A stretch of DNA of 64,000 bases, from contig NZ_CAAJGK010000052.1 in assembly GCF_900996245.1 (NCBI RefSeq), positions 1 to 64,000 on the forward strand. The letters are read 5' to 3'. The stretch comes from Paraburkholderia sp. BCC1886 (GTDB taxonomy: Bacteria > Pseudomonadota > Gammaproteobacteria > Burkholderiales > Burkholderiaceae). Below are positions 23,955-32,550 of the stretch, in pieces. The notes under the pieces are model-generated. The model was not told where the DNA came from, made no database searches, and was given only the letters and a program-made list of their open reading frames with translations. Position numbers and translations under genes: made by a program. How positions within the stretch are numbered: position 1 is the first letter of the stretch; every line of letters starts with the position of its first letter.

Positions 23955-24755
23955 ATGTCAGAAGTCGGTTCGACGTTGCTGGTGTTCACGCTGTTGCTGC
24001 TCGCCACCGGCCTCGGCGTGTGGGTGCGCCCGCTGCTGCCCGATGAACACAAGGCGCACGAAACCGTGCAGCTGATCCAGCTGGTAATCGGGATGCTGGT
24101 CACGTTTGCCGCGCTGGTGCTGGGTTTGATGACCGCATCGGCGAGTTCGAGTTTCGATACGTCGTCGAACGATCTGCGGGCGTACGCGGCCGATCTGATC
24201 GAGTTCGACAACACCTTGAGGGAATACGGCAGCGGCACGGACGAATCGCGTCGCCTGCTGCGTGTGTACACCGCGGCGGCGATCGCCTCCACGTGGCCGG
24301 ACGAGCCCGCACCCGCGGGGGATTATCCGAAGCACCTCGGCTCGCCCGGCAGTACGAGCAGTCTGGAGAACGCGCAACTGGGCGCGATGCTCAACGCGGT
24401 GGGGCGGCAGTTGCGGCAGTTGCAGACGCACGATCCGCTGCAACAGCGCACGCTGGACGATGCGCTCGCGCAGTATCGGCGCGTCGTGGATGCGCGCTGG
24501 AAAATCATCGAAGAAGCGCACAGCTCGATTTCGCAGCCGTTCTTCAAGACCCTGACGTTCTGGCTATGCGTGATCTTCCTGAGCTTCGGGCTGATCGCGC
24601 CGCGTAATGCGCTGGCGCGCGTGACGATTTTGCTGGGCGCGGTGTCGATTGCATCGGCCATCTACGTGATCGTCGATCTGGATACGCCGTTCAGCGGGCC
24701 GATCATGATTTCCAGTGCGCCGATGCGGGATGCGCTGGTGCATCTGGGGGGATGA
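23955..24755 (+). CDS. DUF4239-type membrane protein
   Basis: The protein is 266 residues from the ATG at 23955 (GGAG 7 bases upstream). It has two N-terminal membrane helices (~5-25 and ~45-68, LVIGMLVTFAALVLGLMTA), a ~125-residue soluble central region, and two C-terminal helices (FWLCVIFLSFGLIAPR, ILLGAVSIASAIYVIVDLD). The pattern matches DUF4239 proteins (PF14023), which have no known function. An upstream in-frame start at 23880 lacks a ribosome site. The gene is convergent with ssb. Nothing nearby indicates a role. Confidence 0.75.
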   Translation: MSEVGSTLLVFTLLLLATGLGVWVRPLLPDEHKAHETVQLIQLVIGMLVTFAALVLGLMTASASSSFDTSSNDLRAYAADLIEFDNTLREYGSGTDESRRLLRVYTAAAIASTWPDEPAPAGDYPKHLGSPGSTSSLENAQLGAMLNAVGRQLRQLQTHDPLQQRTLDDALAQYRRVVDARWKIIEEAHSSISQPFFKTLTFWLCVIFLSFGLIAPRNALARVTILLGAVSIASAIYVIVDLDTPFSGPIMISSAPMRDALVHLGG

Positions 24756-24760
24756 AGTAT

Positions 24761-24788
24761 AAAAAAAGCCCCGCTGGGAGCGGGGCTT
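24761..24788 (-). terminator. Intrinsic terminator of ssb
   Basis: AAGCCCCGCT and AGCGGGGCTT form a 10-bp stem with a GGG loop; on the minus strand it runs into seven T. It lies 27 bp past the ssb stop. Confidence 0.9.
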
Positions 24789-24814
24789 GGTGTGCTTATG
24801 TGCGGGAGGGCGAC

Positions 24815-25369
24815 TTAGAACGGAATATCGTCGTCCATTTCGTCGAAGCCACCGCCAGCCGGCGCGCTCGGGCGGCTGGCACCGCCACCATTGCCACCGC
24901 CGTTGCCACCATTCCCACCCCGCGAACCGCCACCCGACACGGCGCGGCGTTCACCACCACCACCGCCGCCACTGCGTTCCGACGGCTCGCCCCGGCTATA
25001 ACCGCCTTCGTCGCCACCGCCGCCCATCGACCCGCCGCGGCCCCCCAGCATCTGCATCTGTTCAGCGACGATTTCCGTCGAGTAACGGTCGGTGCCGTCC
25101 TGCGCCTGCCACTTGCGCGTGCGGATGCGCCCTTCCAGGTACACCGACGAGCCTTTCTTCAGATACTCCGACACGATTTCGGCGAGCCGGCCGAAGAACG
25201 AGACGCGGTGCCATTCGGTGGCTTCCTTCATCTCGCCGGACGCTTTGTCCTTGTAACGATCCGTCGTAGCAAGGCGGATGTTCGCCACTGCGTCGCCGCT
25301 CGGAAGATAACGGACTTCCGGATCGGCTCCGAGATTGCCGACGAGAATAACCTTGTTCACGGATGCCAT
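24815..25369 (-). CDS. ssb: Single-stranded DNA-binding protein
   Basis: A 184-residue SSB that binds and organises single-stranded DNA during replication, recombination and repair. The OB fold fills ~1-110 (MASVNKVILVGNLGADPEVR, EWHRVSFFGRLAEIV, SVYLEGRIRTRKW). It is followed by a glycine-rich disordered linker (repeated GGG, GGNGG) and the conserved acidic tip MDDDIPF, which recruits partner proteins such as exonuclease I and PriA. The start ATG follows AGGAGAAACTC. The adjacent MFS gene and uvrA upstream are usual neighbours in Burkholderia. Confidence 0.97.
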   Translation of the reverse strand: MASVNKVILVGNLGADPEVRYLPSGDAVANIRLATTDRYKDKASGEMKEATEWHRVSFFGRLAEIVSEYLKKGSSVYLEGRIRTRKWQAQDGTDRYSTEIVAEQMQMLGGRGGSMGGGGDEGGYSRGEPSERSGGGGGGERRAVSGGGSRGGNGGNGGGNGGGASRPSAPAGGGFDEMDDDIPF

Positions 25370-25495
25370 GAGTTTCTCCTGTTGATTCCGTTGCGGGCGG
25401 CGCGGCGATTCGCGGTTTCGCGGTGTCGGGGCCGCGAGGCCCAGGACCGGAACTGCGCCTCAACCCGCCGCCGGGTGAGTTCTGAACGATGACGC

Positions 25496-26683
25496 TTAAG
25501 CCCGGCGCGGCGGCTGTTTCATCTTTGCGGCGATTATAAGCCAGCAAAAGACCAGGCCCGAGCAAGTGAAAAACACGGTGCTTGGACCGTCGACTTTAAG
25601 CAGCCAGCCTCCGACCACGCCGCCCAATGCCAGACCGATGGACTGCGTGGTGTTATACACGCCGGCGGCCGCCCCTTTGCGCGTACCCGGCGCCAGTTTG
25701 GACACGAGCGATGGCTGCGACGCTTCGAGAATATTGAAGCCGAGAAAGTACACGAAAAGAATGCCCGCCACGCTCAGAATCGTATGCGGAGCGACGCCCA
25801 ATAACAATTGGCCGATCAGGATAAGAGCGATGGCCGACAGCAGCACGGTTTTCATCTTGCCGCGCTTCTCGGCGGCGATGATGGCCGGGACCATCATCAC
25901 GAACGAGAGGCCCATGACCGGCAGATACACCTTCCAGTGCGATGCGACCGGCAAGCCGCCGGCTTCGAGGATGCGCGGCACGACGAGGAACAACGCCGTT
26001 TGCGTGGCATGCAGAACGAGCACGCCGAAATTCAGACGCAGCAGTTCGACATTGCGCAGCACTTCGGCGAACGGCGCACGCACGTGCACCGGTTTCGGCG
26101 CATCGGGCACGACCCACAGCACCACGCCGATCGCGACGATCGAGAACACGCCGACCAGCGTGAAGAGTCCGCTCATGCCGACCCACTGGAACACGATGGG
26201 CGCACCGACGATCGCCACCGCGAACGAGATGCCGATACTGCCGCCGACCATCGCCATCGCTTTGGTACGGTTCTGCTCGGCCGTCAGGTCGGCGATAAAA
26301 GCGATGACCGCCGAGGACACCGCGCCCATCCCCTGAATCACCCGACCGACGATGATCCACGTCATGTCGTGCGCGCCCGCGGCGACGAAACTGCCGAGCG
26401 CGAAGATAAGCAGGCCGGTGGCGATGACCGGCTTGCGGCCGATCTTGTCCGACACCCAGCCATAGAAGATGTAAAGCATGGACTGCGTGACGCCGTAAGC
26501 GCCGAGCGCCACGCCGACCAGCCAAACGTTATCGCCGCCGGGGATGGTCTTCGCGTAGATGGAGAAGACCGGCATGATCATGAAGAGCCCCAGCATGCGC
26601 AGCGCGAAGATAGCGGCAAGCGACACGGTCGCGCGCAATTCGGGCGCGCTCATGCGTGAGGATGTGGCGGACGGATTGGACAT
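25496..26683 (-). CDS. MFS transporter (YajR/DHA1-like)
   Basis: The protein is 395 residues from the ATG at 26683, with 12 predicted helices. Motif A is GWVSDKIGRKPVIATG, with a TM5 motif C-like stretch SIGISFAVAIVGAPIVFQ. TM1 reads LGLFMIMPVFSIYAKTIPGG, as in YajR-type proton-linked transporters, but the C-terminal ferredoxin-like domain of E. coli YajR is absent. The frame reaches 26722 through an alternative start; the ATG at 26683 leads directly into MSNPSATSS. It is divergent from uvrA across a repeat-rich 400 bp region. The substrate is unknown. Confidence 0.87.
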   Translation of the reverse strand: MSNPSATSSRMSAPELRATVSLAAIFALRMLGLFMIMPVFSIYAKTIPGGDNVWLVGVALGAYGVTQSMLYIFYGWVSDKIGRKPVIATGLLIFALGSFVAAGAHDMTWIIVGRVIQGMGAVSSAVIAFIADLTAEQNRTKAMAMVGGSIGISFAVAIVGAPIVFQWVGMSGLFTLVGVFSIVAIGVVLWVVPDAPKPVHVRAPFAEVLRNVELLRLNFGVLVLHATQTALFLVVPRILEAGGLPVASHWKVYLPVMGLSFVMMVPAIIAAEKRGKMKTVLLSAIALILIGQLLLGVAPHTILSVAGILFVYFLGFNILEASQPSLVSKLAPGTRKGAAAGVYNTTQSIGLALGGVVGGWLLKVDGPSTVFFTCSGLVFCWLIIAAKMKQPPRRA

Positions 26684-26804
26684 CGGAGCGTTCTTTGAAT
26701 GAGCTGTGCGGAGCAGGCGCACGGCACGGCCAACAGGTGGAACGGCGTTCAGGCAAACGGCCTCGCACGTTCCCGCTGTCGACTCGCGGTGCCTCGGGGG
26801 TTGT

Positions 26805-26881
26805 CTTGTACTTGCCTTGTACTTGCCTTGTACTTGCCTTGTACTTGCCTTGTACTTGCCTTGTACTTGCCTTGTACTTGC
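26805..26881. repeat. Seven perfect copies of an 11-bp tandem repeat
   Basis: CTTGTACTTGC is repeated seven times without a mismatch (77 bp). The unit is not a multiple of three and lies outside genes, so the array is not coding. Its perfection implies recent slippage expansion. Confidence 0.97.
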
Positions 26882-26903
26882 GGAAATCGGCCCCAGTTAG
26901 ACC

Positions 26904-26933
26904 GGGTCACGCCACGGGTCATAACTTGGGTCA
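26904..26933. repeat. Three GGGTCA iterons at 12-bp spacing
   Basis: GGGTCA starts at 26904, 26916 and 26928, an exact 12-bp period, with GCCAC and AACTT-type spacers and a following C or T. They sit 22 bp beyond the 11-bp array in the uvrA/MFS promoter region and may be protein-binding sites. Confidence 0.7.
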
Positions 26934-27083
26934 TACCTATTTCCGGCGGCATCGGACCGGTGCCCGACAGCTTGCCTCGCGCGCCCATTCGGACTGTCGG
27001 CAAGCCATAACGGCGGTCCTGAAAAGTCGTTATAGTAGCAGGTTTAGCCCCTCCCTCTTTCCGCCAGTTCATGGAATAAATCC

Positions 27084-29957
27084 GTGGAACAAATCCGTAT
27101 TCGTGGGGCTCGCACCCACAACCTGAAGAACGTCAATCTCGATCTACCCCGTCACAAGCTCGTTGTAATCACGGGCCTCTCAGGCTCGGGAAAGTCGTCG
27201 CTTGCATTCGACACGCTGTATGCGGAAGGACAGCGGCGCTACGTCGAAAGTCTCTCTGCCTACGCGCGTCAATTCCTGCAATTGATGGAAAAGCCGGATG
27301 TCGATCTGATCGAAGGCCTGTCGCCGGCCATCTCGATCGAGCAGAAGGCAACCTCGCACAATCCACGTTCCACCGTCGGCACGGTCACCGAAATTCACGA
27401 CTATCTGCGCCTGCTGTTCGCGCGGGTCGGCACACCGTATTGCCCGGACCACGAGATTCCGTTGCAGGCGCAAAGCGTATCGCAAATGGTCGATGCCGCG
27501 CTCGCGCTGCCCGACGATACGCGCCTGATGATCCTGGCTCCGGTGGTCGCCAATCGCAAAGGCGAGCATGTCGAACTGTTCGAAGAAATGCAGGCGCAAG
27601 GTTTCATCCGCTTCCGGGTCCGCTCTGGTGGCGGCACGGCGAACGAAGGCGTCGCGAAAATCTACGACGTCGACTCGCTGCCGAAGCTGAAGAAGAACGA
27701 CAAACACACGATCGACGTGGTCGTGGACCGCCTGAAGGTCCGCGACGATATGAAGCAGCGTCTGGCCGAATCTTTCGAAACCGCGTTGCGTCTCGCCGAC
27801 GGCCGCGCGATCGGACTCGAGATGGACACGGACCGGGAACATCTGTTCAGCTCGAAGTTCGCCTGCCCGATCTGTTCGTATTCGCTGCAGGAACTCGAAC
27901 CGCGTCTGTTCTCGTTCAACAACCCGATGGGTGCGTGCCCCGAGTGCGACGGTCTCGGTCAGATCACCTTCTTCGATCCGAAGCGGGTGGTCGCTCACCC
28001 CTCGCTGTCGCTCGCGGCGGGCGCGGTGAAGGGATGGGACCGGCGCAACCAGTTCTACTTCCAGATGCTGCAGAGTCTCGCGGCGTTCTACGAGTTCGAC
28101 ATCGACACGGCGATCGAAGATCTGCCGGAGAAGGTCCGCAAGATTCTGCTGTTCGGTTCGGGCAAGCAGGAGATTCCGTTCTCGTACATCAACGAACGCG
28201 GCCGCACGTCGGTGCGCGAGCATGTGTTCGAAGGCATCATCCCGAATCTGGAGCGGCGGTATCGCGAAACCGATTCGGCGGCGGTGCGCGAAGAGCTTGC
28301 CAAGTATCAGAACAACCAGCCGTGCCCGGCGTGCGCCGGCACCCGGCTGCGCCGCGAAGCGCGCTTCGTGCGCATCGGCGCGGACGACACCGCGCGCGGC
28401 ATCTTCGAGATCAGCGGCTGGCCGTTGCGCGACGCGCTCGGCTATTTCCAGACGCTGCGGCTCGAAGGGGCGAAGCGCGAGATCGCCGACAAGGTGGTCA
28501 AGGAAATCGTCGCGCGGCTCATGTTCCTGAATAACGTCGGGCTCGATTACCTGTCGCTCGAACGCAGCGCGGAAACGCTCTCCGGCGGCGAAGCGCAACG
28601 CATCCGGCTCGCGTCGCAAATCGGCTCCGGGCTGACTGGCGTGATGTACGTGCTCGACGAACCGTCCATCGGCCTGCATCAGCGCGACAACGACCGGTTG
28701 ATCGCCACGCTCAAACATCTGCGCGACCTCGGCAACTCGGTGATCGTCGTCGAACACGACGAGGACATGATCCGCATGGCCGACTACGTGGTCGATATGG
28801 GACCGGGCGCGGGCGAGCACGGCGGCATGGTGATCGCCGAAGGCACACCGGAAGAAGTCCTGCAAAACGCCGCGTCGATGACCGGCCAGTACATGTCCGG
28901 CGCGCGCAACATCGAGTATCCGAACGAGCGCAAGCAGCCGGACGAACGGCGTCTGCGCATCGTCGAGGCGTATGGCAACAACTTGCAGCACGTATCGCTC
29001 GATCTGCCGGTGGGGTTGCTCACGTGCGTGACCGGTGTGTCCGGATCGGGCAAATCGACGCTGATCAACGACACGCTCTATCACGCGGTCGCGCAGCATC
29101 TGTATGGGTCGGCTACCGAGCCGGCACCGTACGAGTCCATCGAAGGCCTGGAGAATTTCGACAAGGTCATCAACGTCGATCAGTCGCCGATCGGCCGCAC
29201 GCCGCGCTCGAACCCGGCCACTTACACCGGCCTGTTCACGCCGATCCGCGAACTGTTCGCCGGCGTGCCGGCGGCCAAGGAACGCGGCTACGAGGCCGGC
29301 CGCTTCTCGTTCAACGTGAAGGGCGGCCGTTGCGAAAGCTGCCAGGGCGACGGCGTGCTGAAAGTGGAGATGCACTTTTTGCCGGACGTCTACGTGCCTT
29401 GCGACGTGTGTCACGGCAAGCGCTACAACCGCGAAACGCTCGACGTTCAGTACAAAGGCAAGAACATCAGCGAAGTGCTGGACCTGACGGTCGAAAACGC
29501 ATATGAGTTTTTCAAGCCGGTTCCGGTCGTTGCGCGCAAGCTGAAAACGCTGCTGGACGTCGGTTTAGGCTATATCCGGCTGGGTCAGTCGGCCACTACG
29601 TTATCGGGTGGCGAAGCGCAGCGCGTCAAACTTTCGTTGGAACTGAGCAAGCGCGACACGGGTCGCACTCTCTACATTCTCGACGAGCCGACCACCGGTC
29701 TGCATTTTCACGACATCGCATTGCTGCTGGAGGTGATCCATCGTCTTCGAGAACAGGGCAACACCGTCGTGATCATCGAGCATAATCTCGATGTGATAAA
29801 AACTGCCGACTGGGTGATCGACCTCGGGCCGGAAGGTGGCGCGGGCGGTGGTCAGATCATCGCTCAAGGCACGCCGGAGCAGGTCGCGAAGTCCAAGGCA
29901 AGTTTTACCGGCAAGTATCTGGCGCCATTGTTGAAACGCGCGGCCAGTCGACAGTAA
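27084..29957 (+). CDS. uvrA: Excinuclease ABC subunit UvrA
   Basis: The damage-recognition ATPase of nucleotide excision repair, which acts with UvrB. It is 957 residues, the usual length, starting at a GTG (27084). Tandem ABC modules are present: Walker A GLSGSGKSS near residue 32 and GVSGSGKST near residue 654; signatures LSGGEAQRIRLASQIG and LSGGEAQRVKLSLELS. The zinc modules show CPIC/CPEC (~250-280) and CESC/CDVC (~750-780). No truncation. It is divergent from the MFS gene, whose shared upstream region contains the 11-bp tandem array. Confidence 0.98.
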   Translation: MEQIRIRGARTHNLKNVNLDLPRHKLVVITGLSGSGKSSLAFDTLYAEGQRRYVESLSAYARQFLQLMEKPDVDLIEGLSPAISIEQKATSHNPRSTVGTVTEIHDYLRLLFARVGTPYCPDHEIPLQAQSVSQMVDAALALPDDTRLMILAPVVANRKGEHVELFEEMQAQGFIRFRVRSGGGTANEGVAKIYDVDSLPKLKKNDKHTIDVVVDRLKVRDDMKQRLAESFETALRLADGRAIGLEMDTDREHLFSSKFACPICSYSLQELEPRLFSFNNPMGACPECDGLGQITFFDPKRVVAHPSLSLAAGAVKGWDRRNQFYFQMLQSLAAFYEFDIDTAIEDLPEKVRKILLFGSGKQEIPFSYINERGRTSVREHVFEGIIPNLERRYRETDSAAVREELAKYQNNQPCPACAGTRLRREARFVRIGADDTARGIFEISGWPLRDALGYFQTLRLEGAKREIADKVVKEIVARLMFLNNVGLDYLSLERSAETLSGGEAQRIRLASQIGSGLTGVMYVLDEPSIGLHQRDNDRLIATLKHLRDLGNSVIVVEHDEDMIRMADYVVDMGPGAGEHGGMVIAEGTPEEVLQNAASMTGQYMSGARNIEYPNERKQPDERRLRIVEAYGNNLQHVSLDLPVGLLTCVTGVSGSGKSTLINDTLYHAVAQHLYGSATEPAPYESIEGLENFDKVINVDQSPIGRTPRSNPATYTGLFTPIRELFAGVPAAKERGYEAGRFSFNVKGGRCESCQGDGVLKVEMHFLPDVYVPCDVCHGKRYNRETLDVQYKGKNISEVLDLTVENAYEFFKPVPVVARKLKTLLDVGLGYIRLGQSATTLSGGEAQRVKLSLELSKRDTGRTLYILDEPTTGLHFHDIALLLEVIHRLREQGNTVVIIEHNLDVIKTADWVIDLGPEGGAGGGQIIAQGTPEQVAKSKASFTGKYLAPLLKRAASRQ

Positions 29958-29989
29958 CGCTGCACAAACGGTTGGAGACGGAATAAGCC

Positions 29990-31078
29990 ATGGCCACCAA
30001 GCGGAATCAGGCGCGCGACGACGGGCAGGTGCAGGACCTACGCCCACGCCCGGTCAGGCTGACGAGCGACACGGTCCTGCCGAAACTGTCGGCGGTGGAA
30101 ATCGGCAGTTACGTGATGATGCTGCTGGGCATGTGGGCGGTCATCGAACTCAAGTTGCTCGGCGCCCTGCTCGCGGGGCTGCTGGTGTTTCAACTGGTGC
30201 ACACCATCGCGCCGCGCATCGAGCGGCATATGTCGAGCAAGCGGGCGCGCTGGCTGGCCGTGGTGCTGCTGTCGGTGGTGATCGTCGGGGCGTTGACAGG
30301 GCTCACGCTCGGCATCATCGAACACTTCGAGAACGACGTGCCGAGCGTGCAAAAGCTGCTCGACCAAGCCATGCAACTCATCGACGAAGCTCGCGGGCGC
30401 ATTCCGCAGTTCGTCGCCAACTATCTGCCGGTCGACACCGAGCAGATGAAAACCAAAGCCGCCGAACTGATGCAGACGCATGCCAACATGCTGCAGCAAA
30501 GCGGCAAGACGGCGGCGCGTGCGTTCACGCATATTCTGATCGGCATGATCATCGGCGCGATCATCGCGGTCGGCGCGCAGAAGCATATGCAGCGCTTGCC
30601 GCTTTCCACCGCGTTCGTCACGCGGGTCACGCGGTTTGCGGACGCGTTTCGCCGCATCGTGTTCGCGCAGGTGAAGATTTCGGCCATCAACGCGGCGTTC
30701 ACCGGCATTTTCCTGCTGGTGATCCTGCCGCTCGCTCACGACACGCTGCCGCTCTCCAAGACCCTCGTGCTGGTCACGTTCATCCTCGGATTGCTGCCGG
30801 TCATCGGCAATCTGATGTCGAATACGATCATCGTCGCGGTGGCGCTGTCGGTGAGCTTTCCGGCGGCAATCATGTCGCTCGTGTTTCTGATCCTGATCCA
30901 CAAGCTCGAGTATTTTCTGAACGCGCGCATTGTCGGCGGGCAGATCGAGGCGCGTGCCTGGGAACTGCTGCTCGCGATGCTGGTGATGGAAGCCGCCTTC
31001 GGCATCCCCGGCGTGGTGGCCGCGCCCATTTTTTACGCGTATATCAAGCGGGAATTGATCTTTCTGCGGCTGGTTTAA
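29990..31078 (+). CDS. AI-2E family transporter (PerM-like)
   Basis: A 362-residue polytopic membrane protein of the AI-2E exporter/PerM family (PF01594). It has an N-terminal soluble stretch, paired helices near 40-65 and 85-110, a long extramembrane segment (~115-175), then further helices ending in the conserved region FILGLLPVIGNLMSNTIIV and LILIHKLEYFLNARIVGGQI. The family includes autoinducer-2 exporters and Na+/H+ antiporters, so the transported substrate is uncertain. It begins 32 bp after uvrA on the same strand, with GGAG 13 bases before the ATG. Confidence 0.85.
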   Translation: MATKRNQARDDGQVQDLRPRPVRLTSDTVLPKLSAVEIGSYVMMLLGMWAVIELKLLGALLAGLLVFQLVHTIAPRIERHMSSKRARWLAVVLLSVVIVGALTGLTLGIIEHFENDVPSVQKLLDQAMQLIDEARGRIPQFVANYLPVDTEQMKTKAAELMQTHANMLQQSGKTAARAFTHILIGMIIGAIIAVGAQKHMQRLPLSTAFVTRVTRFADAFRRIVFAQVKISAINAAFTGIFLLVILPLAHDTLPLSKTLVLVTFILGLLPVIGNLMSNTIIVAVALSVSFPAAIMSLVFLILIHKLEYFLNARIVGGQIEARAWELLLAMLVMEAAFGIPGVVAAPIFYAYIKRELIFLRLV

Positions 31079-31130
31079 CAGGCCGAGATGCCGGCGGCGG
31101 GGCCACCGTTCCAGATTACTAACAGAAAGC

Positions 31131-31179
31131 TTGCAGGGAACGCCGCAATTCCATAAGATGCGAACAATTCCTATTTGCA
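31131..31179 (+). promoter_or_regulatory. Sigma-70 promoter overlapped by a Fur-box-like sequence
   Basis: TTGCAG (31131-31136), a 17-bp spacer and TAAGAT (31154-31159) make a plausible promoter. TGCGAACAATTCCTATTTGCA (31159-31179) follows directly and is one or two changes per half from the common Fur box TGCGAATAATTCTCATTTGCA. The position over +1 suits iron-dependent repression of the PepSY gene at 31238. Confidence 0.65.
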
Positions 31180-31237
31180 CCTGAGCGTTCCGCGTGACAC
31201 CCCATCCGTTTTTCCGCCTTGTCGCGCCGGACCGGGC

Positions 31238-32464
31238 ATGAGGCGTCAATTCGTCCGATTGCACCGCTGGTTCGGTGTCGCCACTGCCTTATTCCTGTTT
31301 CTCGCCGGCCTGACCGGCGCGATCATCGCGTGGGACCATGAACTCGACGCGTGGCTCAATCCGTCGTTCTACAAGGCCCGCACCGCCGCTCCCGCGCTGT
31401 CGGGGCTGGAACTGGCGAACCGGCTCGAAGCCGCCGATCCGCGTCTGCAGGTCAGCTATCTGCCGCTCGAAGCCGAGCCCGGCAGTACGCTGCAGATCAT
31501 GGTGCTGCCGCGCACCGATCCGGCGACGCATCGACCCTATCCGCTCGATTTCAATCAGGTCGCGGTCGACCCCGCGACCGGCGCCGTGCAAGGCCGACGC
31601 GAATGGGGCGTGGTCTCGTTCGCGCCGATCAACCTGATCCCGTTCATCTACCGCTTTCACTACACGCTGACGCTGCCGTTCGCCGGCGGCTTCGATATCG
31701 GCACCTGGCTGATGGGCTGCGTCGGCATCGTCTGGGTATTCGATAGTGCGATCGCGCTGTGGCTATCGTTTCCGAGTTTCAAGGCGTGGCGCAAGTCGTT
31801 CGCGTTCCGCTTCAAACGCGGCGGCTACGCGCTCACGTTCGATCTGCATCGCTCGGGCGGCGTCTGGATCTGGGGATTGCTGCTCATCATGGCCGTCACC
31901 TCCGTCTCGATGAACCTCTCGGCGCCCGTGGTGCGTCCCATCGTGTCGGTGTTCTCGAAGCTCACGCCGAACGCGCTGACCAATCCGGAAATGCTGCGCG
32001 CCCCGCAACCCGGCGATCCGGTGTTGAGCCGCGAGCGCATCGTGCAGATCGCACGCGACGCCGGCGCGGCGCAACATCTGAAAGCACCACCGGGCGGTTT
32101 GTACTATGTCGAGTTCATCCACGCTTACGGCGTCGGCTTCTATACGCCCGGCAACGATCACGGCGATGCGGGCCTCGGCAATCCGTGGATGTATTGGGAC
32201 GCGGCCACCGGCAAGCCGCTCGGCGCGCAGATTCCCGGCAAAGGCACGGCCGGCGATATCTTCACGCAGGTGCAGTTCCCGCTGCATTCGGGACGCATCC
32301 TCGGGCTTGGCGGGCGGATTCTGGTGAGCGTGCTCGGGCTGGCAGTCGCCGTGCTGAGCGCGACAGGACTGCTGATCTGGCTGAAGAAACTAAATGCGCG
32401 GCGCCGTTCGGCGCACAACGCGAATACTGCACGCGATTCGGGTCGCTCCGTCGTTCGGTCCTGA
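31238..32464 (+). CDS. PepSY-associated TM-helix protein (PiuB-like)
   Basis: A 408-residue inner-membrane protein with PepSY-TM organisation. The N-terminal RRQFVRLHRWFGVATALFLFLAGLTGAIIAW helix is followed by a periplasmic PepSY-like segment, paired helices (IGTWLMGCVGIVWVFDSAIALWL; FDLHRSGGVWIWGLLLIMAVT) with conserved histidines, a second periplasmic region and a C-terminal helix (LVSVLGLAVAVLSATGLLIWLKKL). Proteins of this group are often iron-regulated and are proposed to reduce ferric siderophores. The Fur-box-like site upstream fits. The frame opens at 31175, but that lies inside the Fur box, so the ATG at 31238 is chosen. Confidence 0.85.
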   Translation: MRRQFVRLHRWFGVATALFLFLAGLTGAIIAWDHELDAWLNPSFYKARTAAPALSGLELANRLEAADPRLQVSYLPLEAEPGSTLQIMVLPRTDPATHRPYPLDFNQVAVDPATGAVQGRREWGVVSFAPINLIPFIYRFHYTLTLPFAGGFDIGTWLMGCVGIVWVFDSAIALWLSFPSFKAWRKSFAFRFKRGGYALTFDLHRSGGVWIWGLLLIMAVTSVSMNLSAPVVRPIVSVFSKLTPNALTNPEMLRAPQPGDPVLSRERIVQIARDAGAAQHLKAPPGGLYYVEFIHAYGVGFYTPGNDHGDAGLGNPWMYWDAATGKPLGAQIPGKGTAGDIFTQVQFPLHSGRILGLGGRILVSVLGLAVAVLSATGLLIWLKKLNARRRSAHNANTARDSGRSVVRS

Positions 32465-32550
32465 GCCGGCTGCATACTGGTTGCTTGCATACCGGCTGCA
32501 TACCGGCAGGACCGCACACTGCACGCCATGCAGCGTGCAGCGTGAATGCT
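32465..32550. other. Convergent-gene gap with small repeats
   Basis: Between the PepSY and purU stops lie two CCGGCTGCATAC direct repeats (near 32467 and 32491) and an inverted repeat CTGCACG-N8-CGTGCAG (~32519-32541). There is no T-run, so intrinsic termination is doubtful. Confidence 0.4.

Larger units (their letters stand above)
26684..27083. other. 400 bp MFS-uvrA divergent region with two repeat arrays
   Basis: No gene is supported here. The region holds a seven-copy 11-bp tandem repeat (26805-26881), three GGGTCA iterons at 12-bp spacing (26904-26933), an inverted pair CTTGCC/GGCAAG around 26970-27004, and a possible -10 TATAGT (27031-27036) for uvrA. I saw no convincing LexA box of the CTGT-N8-ACAG type. 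Confidence 0.6.

Noticed and set aside
26805..26881. Tandem repeat considered as a CRISPR array or as coding repeats
   Set aside because: Units are contiguous, with no spacers, and 11 bp is not a multiple of three; neither interpretation fits.
26706..26900. Short ORFs across the repeat encoding repeated LYLPCTC-type peptides
   Set aside because: The peptide repeats merely reflect three reading frames of the 11-bp unit; no ribosome site.
27180..29414. 744-residue minus-strand open frame inside uvrA
   Set aside because: Antisense shadow of uvrA with no recognisable motifs and skewed composition.
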